Assembly (NCBI GenBank): GCA_027297485.1 | Contig: JAPUHZ010000178.1 | Location: forward strand, 1 to 7,425 | Origin: Deltaproteobacteria bacterium | GTDB taxonomy: Bacteria > Desulfobacterota_B > Binatia > UBA9968 | Length of the DNA stretch: 7,425 nucleotides | Direction of reading: 5' to 3' | In this document: positions 1 to 5,649 of the stretch, piece by piece | Numbering within the stretch: position 1 is the first letter of the stretch | How the letters are laid out: each line of letters starts with the position of its first letter | Notes under the pieces: model-generated | The model's database searches: none | Seen by the model: the letters and a program-made list of their open reading frames with translations, nothing else | Told to the model about the DNA's origin: nothing | Position numbers and translations under genes: made by a program

Positions 1-977
1 CGCCGTATGAGATCAATCACCTGCACCACCTCATGTGAGGGATTAGTAACCCACAGAGTGCGGCCGGCTCCATCCATGACAAGGTGCTGAGGGTTTCCGC
101 CCGTACGGATCTCACCGACCACAGTGAGGCGCTTGGCATCAATAATCGAGAGAGTTCCTCCGTCAATGTTAGAGACGTAGATCCAGCGGTCGTCTGGGCT
201 AACCACGGGAGCCATTGGGTGTAAACCCACCGGGATCGACGTGATAACGTTGAGCTGAGCTGCATCGATAACAGCCAACGCGCTGTCACCGTACAGGGTC
301 ACGTAGATCCTCTTGTTGTCACGACTAACGGTGGCGTGGTTCGGTTTACCTGTCAGTGTGAATGTCTTGATGAGCGCGCCATCCCGACCGTCCAGGATGC
401 TCAACCGATTCTGGTCCCAGTGGGTTACATAGAGACGTTCCCCGTCCGGGCTCACGGCGAAGTGCGTCGCTCGAGGCCCGGTCACCTCGCGTGTCACAGA
501 CCGGCCAATGAGGTCAATGACCTGGACACTGCCGCCTTTGAAGTTGGCCACGAACATCCGCTTGCCATCCATGGACGGAACCACGTCGGTAGGGAAATCT
601 CCCACCAAGATGGAAACTACAGAGATTAAGTCCGGCAAGGAAATGACCGACACATCGTCGGAACGCTCATTGGCAACGTACAATTCGCGCCCAGCGAGGT
701 TCACGGCAATCCCGTGGGGAAAGCTTCCTTCGAGCCGGGTGGCAGCTACGACGGTATGGCTCCGGGTGTCGATGGCAATCACGGTGTTGCAGGCGCCCAT
801 GGCCACAAAGAGATATTCCTTCCCAGTTTCTAGGCCTGGCAATTTATGATCGGGCCAATCGACACAGCGGTAGCGCACCGAGAGCCGGGGGAAAGCGAGA
901 TATGCGCCGACTGCCCCAGCGATCACAAGGAGACTAGCCAAAACGGGCCAGATTCTTCTTTTCCACTGCAATCTCAT
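1..977 (-). CDS. Membrane-anchored YVTN-type seven-blade beta-propeller protein (C-terminus outside window)
   Basis: An uninterrupted frame of 325 codons starts at ATG 977 and leaves the window at its 3' end. The N-terminus has basic residues (KRR 6-8) and a hydrophobic stretch at about 10-30 with no lipobox, so it is an uncleaved anchor or signal peptide that puts the rest in the periplasm. Then come seven repeats 41-43 residues apart, each with a strand of the YVTN type: LFVAM 56, LYVAN 99, MFVAN 141, LYVTH 182, IYVTL 224, IYVSN 266, LWVTN 308, most followed by a V/L-x-V/I-I-D strand. Intervening loops include SPDGE and SPDDR. Such propellers usually serve as binding or scaffold domains; no catalytic residues are evident. 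The gene lies 62 bases after the ATPase stop with no convincing promoter between, so it is probably the last visible gene of the ABC operon. The ribosome site is weak. The family call is firm; the role is unknown. Confidence 0.88.
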   Translation of the reverse strand, partial: MRLQWKRRIWPVLASLLVIAGAVGAYLAFPRLSVRYRCVDWPDHKLPGLETGKEYLFVAMGACNTVIAIDTRSHTVVAATRLEGSFPHGIAVNLAGRELYVANERSDDVSVISLPDLISVVSILVGDFPTDVVPSMDGKRMFVANFKGGSVQVIDLIGRSVTREVTGPRATHFAVSPDGERLYVTHWDQNRLSILDGRDGALIKTFTLTGKPNHATVSRDNKRIYVTLYGDSALAVIDAAQLNVITSIPVGLHPMAPVVSPDDRWIYVSNIDGGTLSIIDAKRLTVVGEIRTGGNPQHLVMDGAGRTLWVTNPSHEVVQVIDLIR

Positions 978-1039
978 GACCTAGTTTTGCTCTGATAGAC
1001 TGAAAGATTGCCAGCGCTGAACCCTCAATGGGAAAGGGC

Positions 1040-1747
1040 CTACGATCCTGCCGCTTCGCCTGAGCACAAGTTTTCGTCCCTGACTACCTGGCCGTCACTC
1101 AGGTGGATAACCCGATTGGCGACTCGGTTTATGCGCTCATCATGCGTAGCTACAAGGACAGTTTGCTCGCCGGCAAGCGAGGCCAGCAAATCGACGATGG
1201 CGCCGCCGGTCTTGCTATCTAGATTGCCGGTGGGCTCGTCGGCTAGCACGAGGGCCGGGCGGTTGATCAAGGCACGGGCGATGGCGACACGCTGCTGCTC
1301 CCCTCCGCTTAGTTGCCCCGGACGGTGTCGGATTCGCCCGCCCAGGCCGACGCGTTCAAGCAACTCTACAGCGTGATCGCGTGCCTGTGTAGTCGAGGTG
1401 CCAGCAAACTCAGCAGGCAGCGCCACATTTTCAAGCGCGGTCAAGTTGGGCATTAGGTTGAAGGATTGGAAGACGAAGCCTACCTTATGACGGCGAAAAG
1501 CGGTAAGTCCGGATGGACTGAGGTAGTGGAGAGCTTCCCCGGCGACATGCGCCTCTCCTTCGTCGGCCCGGTCCATGCCGCCGATCACGTGAAGGAGGGT
1601 AGATTTTCCGCTGCCGCTCGGCCCCACCACCGCGGTGACCCCTCCTCCAGCTATTGTAAGATCCAGCCCGGCGAGAGCGTCCACATGCGTCGGGCCAATA
1701 TTGTATCGTTTCACCACACTCTTCAGAAGGATCAGCGGCTGTGACAT
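1040..1747 (-). CDS. ABC transporter ATP-binding protein, MacB/LolD type (module 1)
   Basis: This 235-residue cytoplasmic ATPase would power the adjacent FtsX-type permeases. It has Walker [10 protein letters not shown] (42-50), Q-loop Q94 in [18 protein letters not shown], signature [14 protein letters not shown] (146-159), Walker [12 protein letters not shown] (167-177) and H-loop H202 in ATHD. The NLTALENV and PTGNLD phrases are typical of the MacB/LolD/FtsE group. All catalytic motifs are intact. I chose ATG 1747 because it has GGGAG at 1757-1761 and the domain starts right after it. The frame stays open 57 codons further upstream to a GTG at 1918, but those codons run through a probable inserted element and into the permease B gene, so they are not a real N-terminus. 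The C-terminal tail (about 224-235) is short and of no clear function. The substrate cannot be told from the ATPase. Confidence 0.93.
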   Translation of the reverse strand: MSQPLILLKSVVKRYNIGPTHVDALAGLDLTIAGGGVTAVVGPSGSGKSTLLHVIGGMDRADEGEAHVAGEALHYLSPSGLTAFRRHKVGFVFQSFNLMPNLTALENVALPAEFAGTSTTQARDHAVELLERVGLGGRIRHRPGQLSGGEQQRVAIARALINRPALVLADEPTGNLDSKTGGAIVDLLASLAGEQTVLVATHDERINRVANRVIHLSDGQVVRDENLCSGEAAGS

Positions 1748-1756
1748 TTGGTTGTT

Positions 1757-1761
1757 CTCCC
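1757..1761 (-). promoter_or_regulatory. Ribosome binding site of module 1 ATPase
   Basis: GGGAG on the minus strand lies nine bases before ATG 1747. It decides the start against the longer open frame, and it lies just outside the inserted element, so translation of the ATPase should have survived the insertion. Confidence 0.6.
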
Positions 1762-1767
1762 TATTCA

Positions 1768-1871
1768 CCCCGTACCACAGAACGCCTCGTGCGTCAGCGC
1801 TGGGATGAATGTTTTTAATTCCCTGCAAGGGCAGCGCCCCAGAGCCATGGACGTAAGTCCGTGGTACGGGG
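1768..1871. mobile_element. 104-bp MITE-like element with terminal inverted repeats and 4-bp target duplication
   Basis: The ends are perfect 11-bp inverted repeats: CCCCGTACCAC at 1768-1778 and GTGGTACGGGG at 1861-1871. Both are flanked on the plus strand by the direct repeat TTCA (1764-1767 and 1872-1875), which looks like a target-site duplication. The permease B stop codon is part of the right-hand copy. Removing the element and one repeat gives a stop codon, 17 bases with GGGAG, then the ATPase ATG, the spacing expected inside an operon. The interior has no coding capacity but can fold: GGAC/GTCC near one end, ACGC/GCGT near the other, and CTGGG/CCCAG and GCGCTG/CAGCGC in the middle. The element was recognised by structure only; the transposase family that would move it is unknown. 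The alternative is an intercistronic RNA hairpin, but that would not explain the flanking direct repeats. Confidence 0.6.
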
Positions 1872-1872
1872 T

Positions 1873-3165
1873 TCACTGGCGGAGGGCTTCCACCGGGCTT
1901 AACCGGTGCACTCGCCACAGCGCATAGAGGCTGCCTAGAAGACCTGTGAGCGTTGCGGCAAGCACGAGAGTCCCGACTAATCCCGGCGATAAGGCGTAGC
2001 TCACGAGCATGTTGTCGAGGAGGCTTTCTCCATAGTGGCCGGGCAAGTATACGCCAAAGGTTGCCTTGAAGAATGTCAGACCCAGGAACTTACCGGCAAG
2101 GACGTAGATTACGGTGGCTAACGTTGCTCCAGCCCCAGCGAGCAGTGCAGACTCGGTGATCACCACAACTGCTAAATTCCAGCTGGAGGCCCCGAGGGCT
2201 TTCAGTGTGCCAAGCTCGCGGATACGTTCGTCCGCCGCAAGCAACATGGCGAACAAAACCATGGCGCCAGCCAAAATCACCGTTGAAAATACCCAGATCC
2301 GTCCAATGCGGCGCATGGTGGCAAGGGCGGGGGAGAGAAAGCGTGCGCCCTCAGTGCGAGTAATTACATCGAGGTCCGAGAAGTTAGCCTGAATGGCTTT
2401 CGTAACCGCCAACACGTTCTCAACCCGGTCCACCCGTAGGAAGAACTTTGAAACCTTATTTTCAATCCCGTAGTGACGCTGGAAGGTCCTGTACGGGAGG
2501 AACATCTGGTTGTCGCCAAAGGCGTAACCGCTGGTAAAGAGGCCGACCACACGGAAAGGGCGTCCCCCGATGCTGCGTGTGCCAATCTTTACAACCCCGG
2601 GCTCACCGTCGCGCAGGACGTCTTTTACAAACACGCTCTCCCCTGGGCGAAAGTTCTCCAACGTTATGCCCATCTTGCGGGCGTAAGCGAGGCCGAGCAG
2701 GGCCACGTCCTTTCCTTCGTCTGCGCCTGTCAAGTCCCGACCGGTGACGATCTTCACCCTCCCAACCTCGCCGTGGGTAGCGAGTCGACGGGCATCCCCC
2801 GGCCGTACACCTATGTGCAAGGTCATATAATAGCCCGCGACAGGCTCGATCGCCACCAGATAGGGTTCCACTTTGACCACATGTTGGATAGCCGCGAGTT
2901 CAGTCTCCATATTTGCAGGGACTAGCCTATTCAACCCTCCGGCCTGATTGATATGCCCGAACGTGGCATGACCGCGAACCTGAATGAGAGTGAAACTCTC
3001 CTCACTTAGACGATCGACCTGTCCTTCTAGGGCGCGGGAGTTGGCAAGCATCAACAAGAGGGAGAGAAACACTGGGGTTATGAGGGTGAGCACTAGCAGC
3101 GTGCGGCCGCGCGACCGCCATAGGTTACGCCGTGCATAACGCAGCAGGAAGCTCCTTGGTAACAC
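1873..3165 (-). CDS. ABC transporter permease B, MacB/FtsX type (module 1)
   Basis: This is an inner-membrane subunit of 430 residues with the MacB/FtsX plan. A basic N-terminus (RYARRNLWRSRGR) leads into helix 1 at about 21-40, followed by a periplasmic domain of about 240 residues, then helices at about 290-310, 330-362 and 391-414. Family signatures are visible: a DERIRELGTLKALGAS segment (312-327) after helix 2, which contacts the ATPase, and SLYALWRVHRLSPVEALR (412-429) at the C-terminus. The periplasmic part carries LATHGEVG (128-135), GRDL and GYAFGDNQMFLP, which recur in the interrupted permease of module 2. The start is GTG 3165, with GAGGAA seven bases upstream inside the end of permease A; only 4 bases separate the genes, implying translational coupling. 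The frame continues upstream to 3252 but that part lies inside permease A. The substrate is unknown. Confidence 0.9.
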   Translation of the reverse strand: MLPRSFLLRYARRNLWRSRGRTLLVLTLITPVFLSLLLMLANSRALEGQVDRLSEESFTLIQVRGHATFGHINQAGGLNRLVPANMETELAAIQHVVKVEPYLVAIEPVAGYYMTLHIGVRPGDARRLATHGEVGRVKIVTGRDLTGADEGKDVALLGLAYARKMGITLENFRPGESVFVKDVLRDGEPGVVKIGTRSIGGRPFRVVGLFTSGYAFGDNQMFLPYRTFQRHYGIENKVSKFFLRVDRVENVLAVTKAIQANFSDLDVITRTEGARFLSPALATMRRIGRIWVFSTVILAGAMVLFAMLLAADERIRELGTLKALGASSWNLAVVVITESALLAGAGATLATVIYVLAGKFLGLTFFKATFGVYLPGHYGESLLDNMLVSYALSPGLVGTLVLAATLTGLLGSLYALWRVHRLSPVEALRQ

Positions 3166-3169
3166 AGCT

Positions 3170-4342
3170 CTATTCCTCACGCAGAATTTCGACAGGGTCG
3201 AGCCTGCGGCTCCTGGCGACGGGATAGAGACTTCCCAATGCGCCGAGGGCAAGGGAGGCTAGAAGAATTACTGCTAACGTGAGGGGCGACAGCGGTGCCT
3301 GTACAAGGCCAAACTTGATACTCGTCCAACTGCGGGCGTAGATCGATAGGCCGATCCAAGCAATTCCCAAACCACCAAAGCTCCCTAAAAAGGAGAGGAG
3401 GAGCGATTCGGTGAGAAGGCGCCGGGCAATGACTGCATTGGATGCTCCAAGCGCCTTCTCGATTCCGATCTCGCGCCGCTGGTCGCGGAAAGCAAGCATC
3501 ATAGCACCCATGACCACTAATGCACCGGCAACGAAAAACAATGCGGCGCCCATGCCGGTAGTCCCTGAGATCCCGGCGAGCGAGGCCTGTGCAAGCAGGA
3601 CCGCGGGTTGATTGGTCACAACATCAGCTTGCCCTACCAATTGTTCCCGCATTTTCTCGGCAAATTTCCAAGCCCGCCCTGTTGATGAGGCCCGCACGAC
3701 AATCCTGGATAATCCCTCAGCAGAAAATGCGCGGTGCATGGTCTCGAACGGCAAAAATGCTTGAATATTTGTGAATCCATTGCCACCATCGAAGAGACCA
3801 ATGACCTGCCAAGTTCGGCCGTTGATACCTATAGTGGAGCTCTCTTCGAAGTTTTGCGGCATGATTCCATACTTTCGAGCCAGGTCGATGCCGATCACGG
3901 CAACGAATTTATTGCTCTCGTCCGCCAAGAACGTGCGGCCGGCGATCACACGGCTGTCCATAGGCTCAGGGTCCCCAACCGCCAGCAAGGGTGAACCAGG
4001 ACGCGCGCCGACGTAAAATTCTACCCTATCCTCACGCAGTACCCGCTTGATGAGATAGGGATCGACTCGTAGATCCGCGCTTGTCTCTCTAATTTCCTCT
4101 TCTAATTTGAAGGGCAGCGGTTTAGAGCGACGTCCGCCCAGACCGAGGGAGCCGATGGGACGGATATCCACTGTGGTCTCTAAGGCCCCTTCCAACTCGG
4201 CGAACTGCCTGGTGGCCAATCGATTGATGGTTGCCATTACAGTGAACAGCCCCACGACCAGGGCCAGAAAGAACGTGACTAGGAGGGTCCGGAAAGGTTT
4301 TCGCCAGAGATTTAACAGGCTGCGCTTTAGCCAGGGGAACAT
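3170..4342 (-). CDS. ABC transporter permease A, MacB/FtsX type (module 1)
   Basis: This 390-residue inner-membrane protein is the probable partner of permease B in a heterodimeric transporter. Helix 1 is at about 19-37 after FPWLKRSLLNLWRKPFRTLL, the periplasmic domain at about 40-260, and helices 2-4 at about 262-284, 308-334 and 352-374. The cytoplasmic coupling segment is RREIGIEKALGAS (289-301), and the C-terminal tail SLYPVARSRRLDPVEILR (371-388) is typical of the FtsX/MacB_PCD families. The periplasmic domain includes GRTFLAD and GLFDGGNGFTNIQAFLPFE, which parallel the GRDL and FGDNQ-F-P regions of permease B. The start ATG lies 10 bases after the stop of the Cys-rich small ORF and has no good ribosome site of its own, so it probably depends on coupling to that ORF. 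No separate periplasmic adaptor (MFP) gene is seen. Confidence 0.92.
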   Translation of the reverse strand: MFPWLKRSLLNLWRKPFRTLLVTFFLALVVGLFTVMATINRLATRQFAELEGALETTVDIRPIGSLGLGGRRSKPLPFKLEEEIRETSADLRVDPYLIKRVLREDRVEFYVGARPGSPLLAVGDPEPMDSRVIAGRTFLADESNKFVAVIGIDLARKYGIMPQNFEESSTIGINGRTWQVIGLFDGGNGFTNIQAFLPFETMHRAFSAEGLSRIVVRASSTGRAWKFAEKMREQLVGQADVVTNQPAVLLAQASLAGISGTTGMGAALFFVAGALVVMGAMMLAFRDQRREIGIEKALGASNAVIARRLLTESLLLSFLGSFGGLGIAWIGLSIYARSWTSIKFGLVQAPLSPLTLAVILLASLALGALGSLYPVARSRRLDPVEILREE

Positions 4343-4352
4343 GATATGAGAG

Positions 4353-4490
4353 TTACTCGTTTTGCTTCTGACTTAGATCTTCCTTACGTTCTGTTGCGTG
4401 CTTCTCTTCCTCCTGCTTTTTATCTCTGGGGGACTTAAGTGTCACCAGACCTCCGCACCCGCACCCGCATTCTCCATTACCGCAAGACAT
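4353..4490 (-). CDS. 45-residue Cys-rich small protein (CX4CXCXC), first gene of the ABC operon
   Basis: A short ORF begins MSCGNGECGCGCGG, with Cys at 3, 8, 10 and 12 among glycines. A very charged tail follows (residues 19-45, rich in K, E and Q). There is no signal peptide or membrane helix, so it should be cytoplasmic. It has the best ribosome site in the window, AGGAGGTGA, eight bases (counted from AGGAGG) before the ATG, and lies just behind a promoter. Its stop is 10 bases before permease A. The Cys cluster suggests binding of a soft metal such as Cu(I), Zn or Cd, or a thiol/Fe-S role; this is inference. I recognise no family. A RiPP precursor is less likely because those usually carry the Cys-rich core at the C-terminus. 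That the ORF is translated is fairly sure; the function is not. Confidence 0.72.
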   Translation of the reverse strand: MSCGNGECGCGCGGLVTLKSPRDKKQEEEKHATERKEDLSQKQNE

Positions 4491-4495
4491 GAGAT

Positions 4496-4504
4496 TCACC
4501 TCCT
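4496..4504 (-). promoter_or_regulatory. Strong Shine-Dalgarno AGGAGGTGA of the Cys-rich small ORF
   Basis: A nine-base match to the anti-Shine-Dalgarno core is placed at normal distance from ATG 4490. It is the main reason to believe the short ORF is a real gene, and it may also serve permease A through coupling. Confidence 0.8.
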
Positions 4505-4523
4505 TTCCTTTGCCTCAAAAGGC

Positions 4524-4554
4524 ATTTTAACCCTTCCCTAAAGGGGAGAGTCAA
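4524..4554 (-). promoter_or_regulatory. MerR-family-type promoter and operator of the ABC operon
   Basis: On the minus strand, -35 TTGACT (4549-4554) and -10 TAAAAT (4524-4529) are separated by 19 bp rather than 17. The spacer is filled by an imperfect dyad, ACTCTCCCC (4551-4543), TTTA, GGGAAGGGT (4538-4530), with 7 of 9 positions symmetrical. A long spacer with a dyad between -35 and -10 is the established design of promoters activated by MerR-family regulators (MerR, CueR, ZntR). The TTGAC, CTCCCC and GGAAGG blocks resemble the E. coli copA site bound by CueR. The transcript would start about 27 bases before the Cys-rich ORF. No MerR gene is in the window. Confidence 0.65.
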
Positions 4555-4661
4555 GCCCTCCAAGGACGGGATGCCCCCTTCGTTGCATTGACCCTCTAGT
4601 GACCAAATCGGGCTTTCCTTTAAGCTAAGCAGAGGCCGGAAGACTAATCGTTATATTTTTC
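4555..4661. other. Intergenic stretch between brnA and the ABC operon promoter
   Basis: No coding frame or tRNA was seen. I looked for a rho-independent terminator after brnA and found no convincing GC-rich stem followed by a T tract, so brnTA transcription could read through into the ABC operon. Confidence 0.4.
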
Positions 4662-4976
4662 TCATCTGTATCCTTTTACTCGTTTCCTTCCGCTTTTTCT
4701 TCGCTCCTCGTTGATCTTATCCGCCAGATAAACCTTGATCAGGGACTGGTAAGGAACGTCCTTCTTGTTGGCAAGGACCTTGAGTTCGTTAAGCATCTCA
4801 CGGGGGAGGCGGAGTGAGATAGATTTAACCGGGGCCTCTACTCCTCGGTCAAACTCGATCTCGACTCGGTTCTCGTTGGAAAAATCAAAGTAGTCCGTAG
4901 CGTCGTGGGTGTGCCAGAATTGCCGTTCATCTTCTTCTCTTCTAAATCCGGGGATAGGTTTAACCTTCTTTCTCAT
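4662..4976 (-). CDS. brnA: BrnA/CopG-type antitoxin
   Basis: This 104-residue protein neutralises the BrnT toxin and normally represses their operon by binding DNA as a ribbon-helix-helix dimer. The N-terminal half has the toxin-binding pattern of the BrnA/CopG antitoxin family: FRREEDERQFWHTHDATDYF (11-30), then EIEFDRG. The ribbon-helix-helix lies at 52-88, with the DNA-contacting strand SISLRLP followed by two helices that include DVPYQSLIKVYLADKI. The tail (91-104) is basic. The ATG overlaps the end of brnT by 17 bases, with GAGAGGAAG just upstream as ribosome site; toxin first and antitoxin second is usual for brnTA. It is full length for the family. Confidence 0.92.
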   Translation of the reverse strand: MRKKVKPIPGFRREEDERQFWHTHDATDYFDFSNENRVEIEFDRGVEAPVKSISLRLPREMLNELKVLANKKDVPYQSLIKVYLADKINEERRKSGRKRVKGYR

Positions 4977-5256
4977 AAATCTTCCTCTCTTTTTTGCTCA
5001 TAGGTCGGGCACTGATCACTCGGATCCGGTTGGAGCGGATGGTAAAAACAACTATCAGGAGCCGGCTTCCATAAGTCTTTCCTAAGGCAGAGTAGCGGAC
5101 CTCCTTTTCTTCCTTGTGACTACGGGCAATGAGTAAAGGCCCATTGAAGAAAATCTCTTCGGCCTCCCGATCGGTTACACCGTGTTTCCTCTCATTCTTC
5201 CCGGAATTTCCTTTGTTCCACTCAAACCCGACCAAACCTCGAAGGATCTCACGCAC
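4960..5256 (-). CDS. brnT: BrnT-type ribonuclease toxin
   Basis: This 98-residue toxin belongs to the BrnT family, which has a RelE-like fold; characterised members cut RNA and stop translation. Family landmarks in order are FEWNKG (11-16), NERKHGV (21-27) with the conserved Lys-His, TDREAEEIF (28-36), VRYSALGKTYGSRLLIVVFTI (53-73) and IRVISARPMSKKERKIYE (78-95) with the Arg and Glu/Tyr residues that close the family signature. All appear intact, so the toxin is probably active. The start is GTG 5256; there is no Shine-Dalgarno, and the -10 box lies only six bases upstream, so the message may be leaderless. It overlaps brnA by 17 bases. Confidence 0.92.
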   Translation of the reverse strand: MREILRGLVGFEWNKGNSGKNERKHGVTDREAEEIFFNGPLLIARSHKEEKEVRYSALGKTYGSRLLIVVFTIRSNRIRVISARPMSKKERKIYEKEG

Positions 5257-5262
5257 AGAGGT

Positions 5263-5291
5263 AGTATATCTCTAAGATATACAAACGTCAA
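5263..5291 (-). promoter_or_regulatory. brnTA promoter with overlapping palindromic operator
   Basis: The -35 TTGACG (5286-5291) and -10 TATACT (5263-5268) are 17 bp apart, close to sigma70 consensus. The perfect palindrome GTATATCT-CTA-AGATATAC (5264-5282, plus strand) covers the -10 and most of the spacer. A bound BrnA ribbon-helix-helix dimer or tetramer would block RNA polymerase, as known for brnTA autoregulation. Confidence 0.8.
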
Positions 5292-5622
5292 CGACCTTCA
5301 GTTACTATTCTAAGGCGGCGGAAATGTCCACCCTGATCCTGTTCCGGCGTACAGGTCTGCCTGAAAGCCGATCTAAGGTTGAGGCAACAGCCCGTTATCG
5401 GATATTTTCAGCCCGAAAATGGGGACAGCCACTCAGTCTACCCACCCGCGCAGCTGCTTGGGGTCCTTGAAGACGGGCTTGAAGCTAAAATCTAGACCAA
5501 TTTTCGGGTTCTCGGTGACTGTCAAAAAAGAAACTCCTATCACTATAAGAGAACGGTCAAGCCGCTCCGCTTATTTTCGCCTATTGCCCCAGGATGTTAA
5601 GACTTGGTCTGGAGCGCATTGG
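5292..5622. other. Intergenic stretch of about 330 bases, no convincing gene, possible mobile-element debris
   Basis: No full-length gene or RNA gene was recognised. On the minus strand a frame is open from 5570 to a TGA at 5433. A TTG start preceded by GGAG would give about 30 residues ending FKPVFKDPKQLRGWVD; it is not a family I know and could be a decayed tail. ATTTTC-AGCCC-GAAAAT (5404-5420) is a small AT-rich hairpin without a T tract. The nearby GGGGACAGCCAC (5421-5432) and GGAAATGTCCACC (about 5320-5332) resemble sequences I associate with insertion-sequence margins, but I cannot verify that here. Confidence 0.35.
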
Positions 5623-5649
5623 CCGAGAAGGAATTAACTCTCTTCTCGG
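5623..5649 (-). terminator. Hairpin spanning the stop codon of the module 2 ATPase
   Basis: A perfect 8-bp inverted repeat, CCGAGAAG and CTTCTCGG, encloses an 11-base loop that holds the TAA stop of the ATPase. No T tract follows on the minus strand, so it is not a classic rho-independent terminator. It could protect the 3' end or act as a weak terminator. Confidence 0.35.

Noticed and set aside
17..289. Minus-strand open frame of 90 codons
   Set aside because: It is another frame inside the YVTN propeller gene, whose own frame shows regular repeats through the same bases.
2473..2925. Plus-strand open frame of 150 codons
   Set aside because: It is antisense to permease B, whose product is clearly homologous to MacB/FtsX proteins; the frame is a by-product of codon bias.
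3166..3252. Longer N-terminus for permease B starting at 3252
   Set aside because: It would lie inside permease A coding sequence; GTG 3165 has GAGGAA at good distance and begins right before the typical N-terminal segment.
4353..4490. Cys-rich ORF as a RiPP precursor next to an exporter
   Set aside because: The Cys residues are at the N-terminus and the tail is charged, the reverse of usual leader-core order, and no modification enzyme gene is in the window.
5404..5420. Hairpin ATTTTC-AGCCC-GAAAAT as a terminator
   Set aside because: The stem is AT-rich, only six pairs, with no T tract on either strand.
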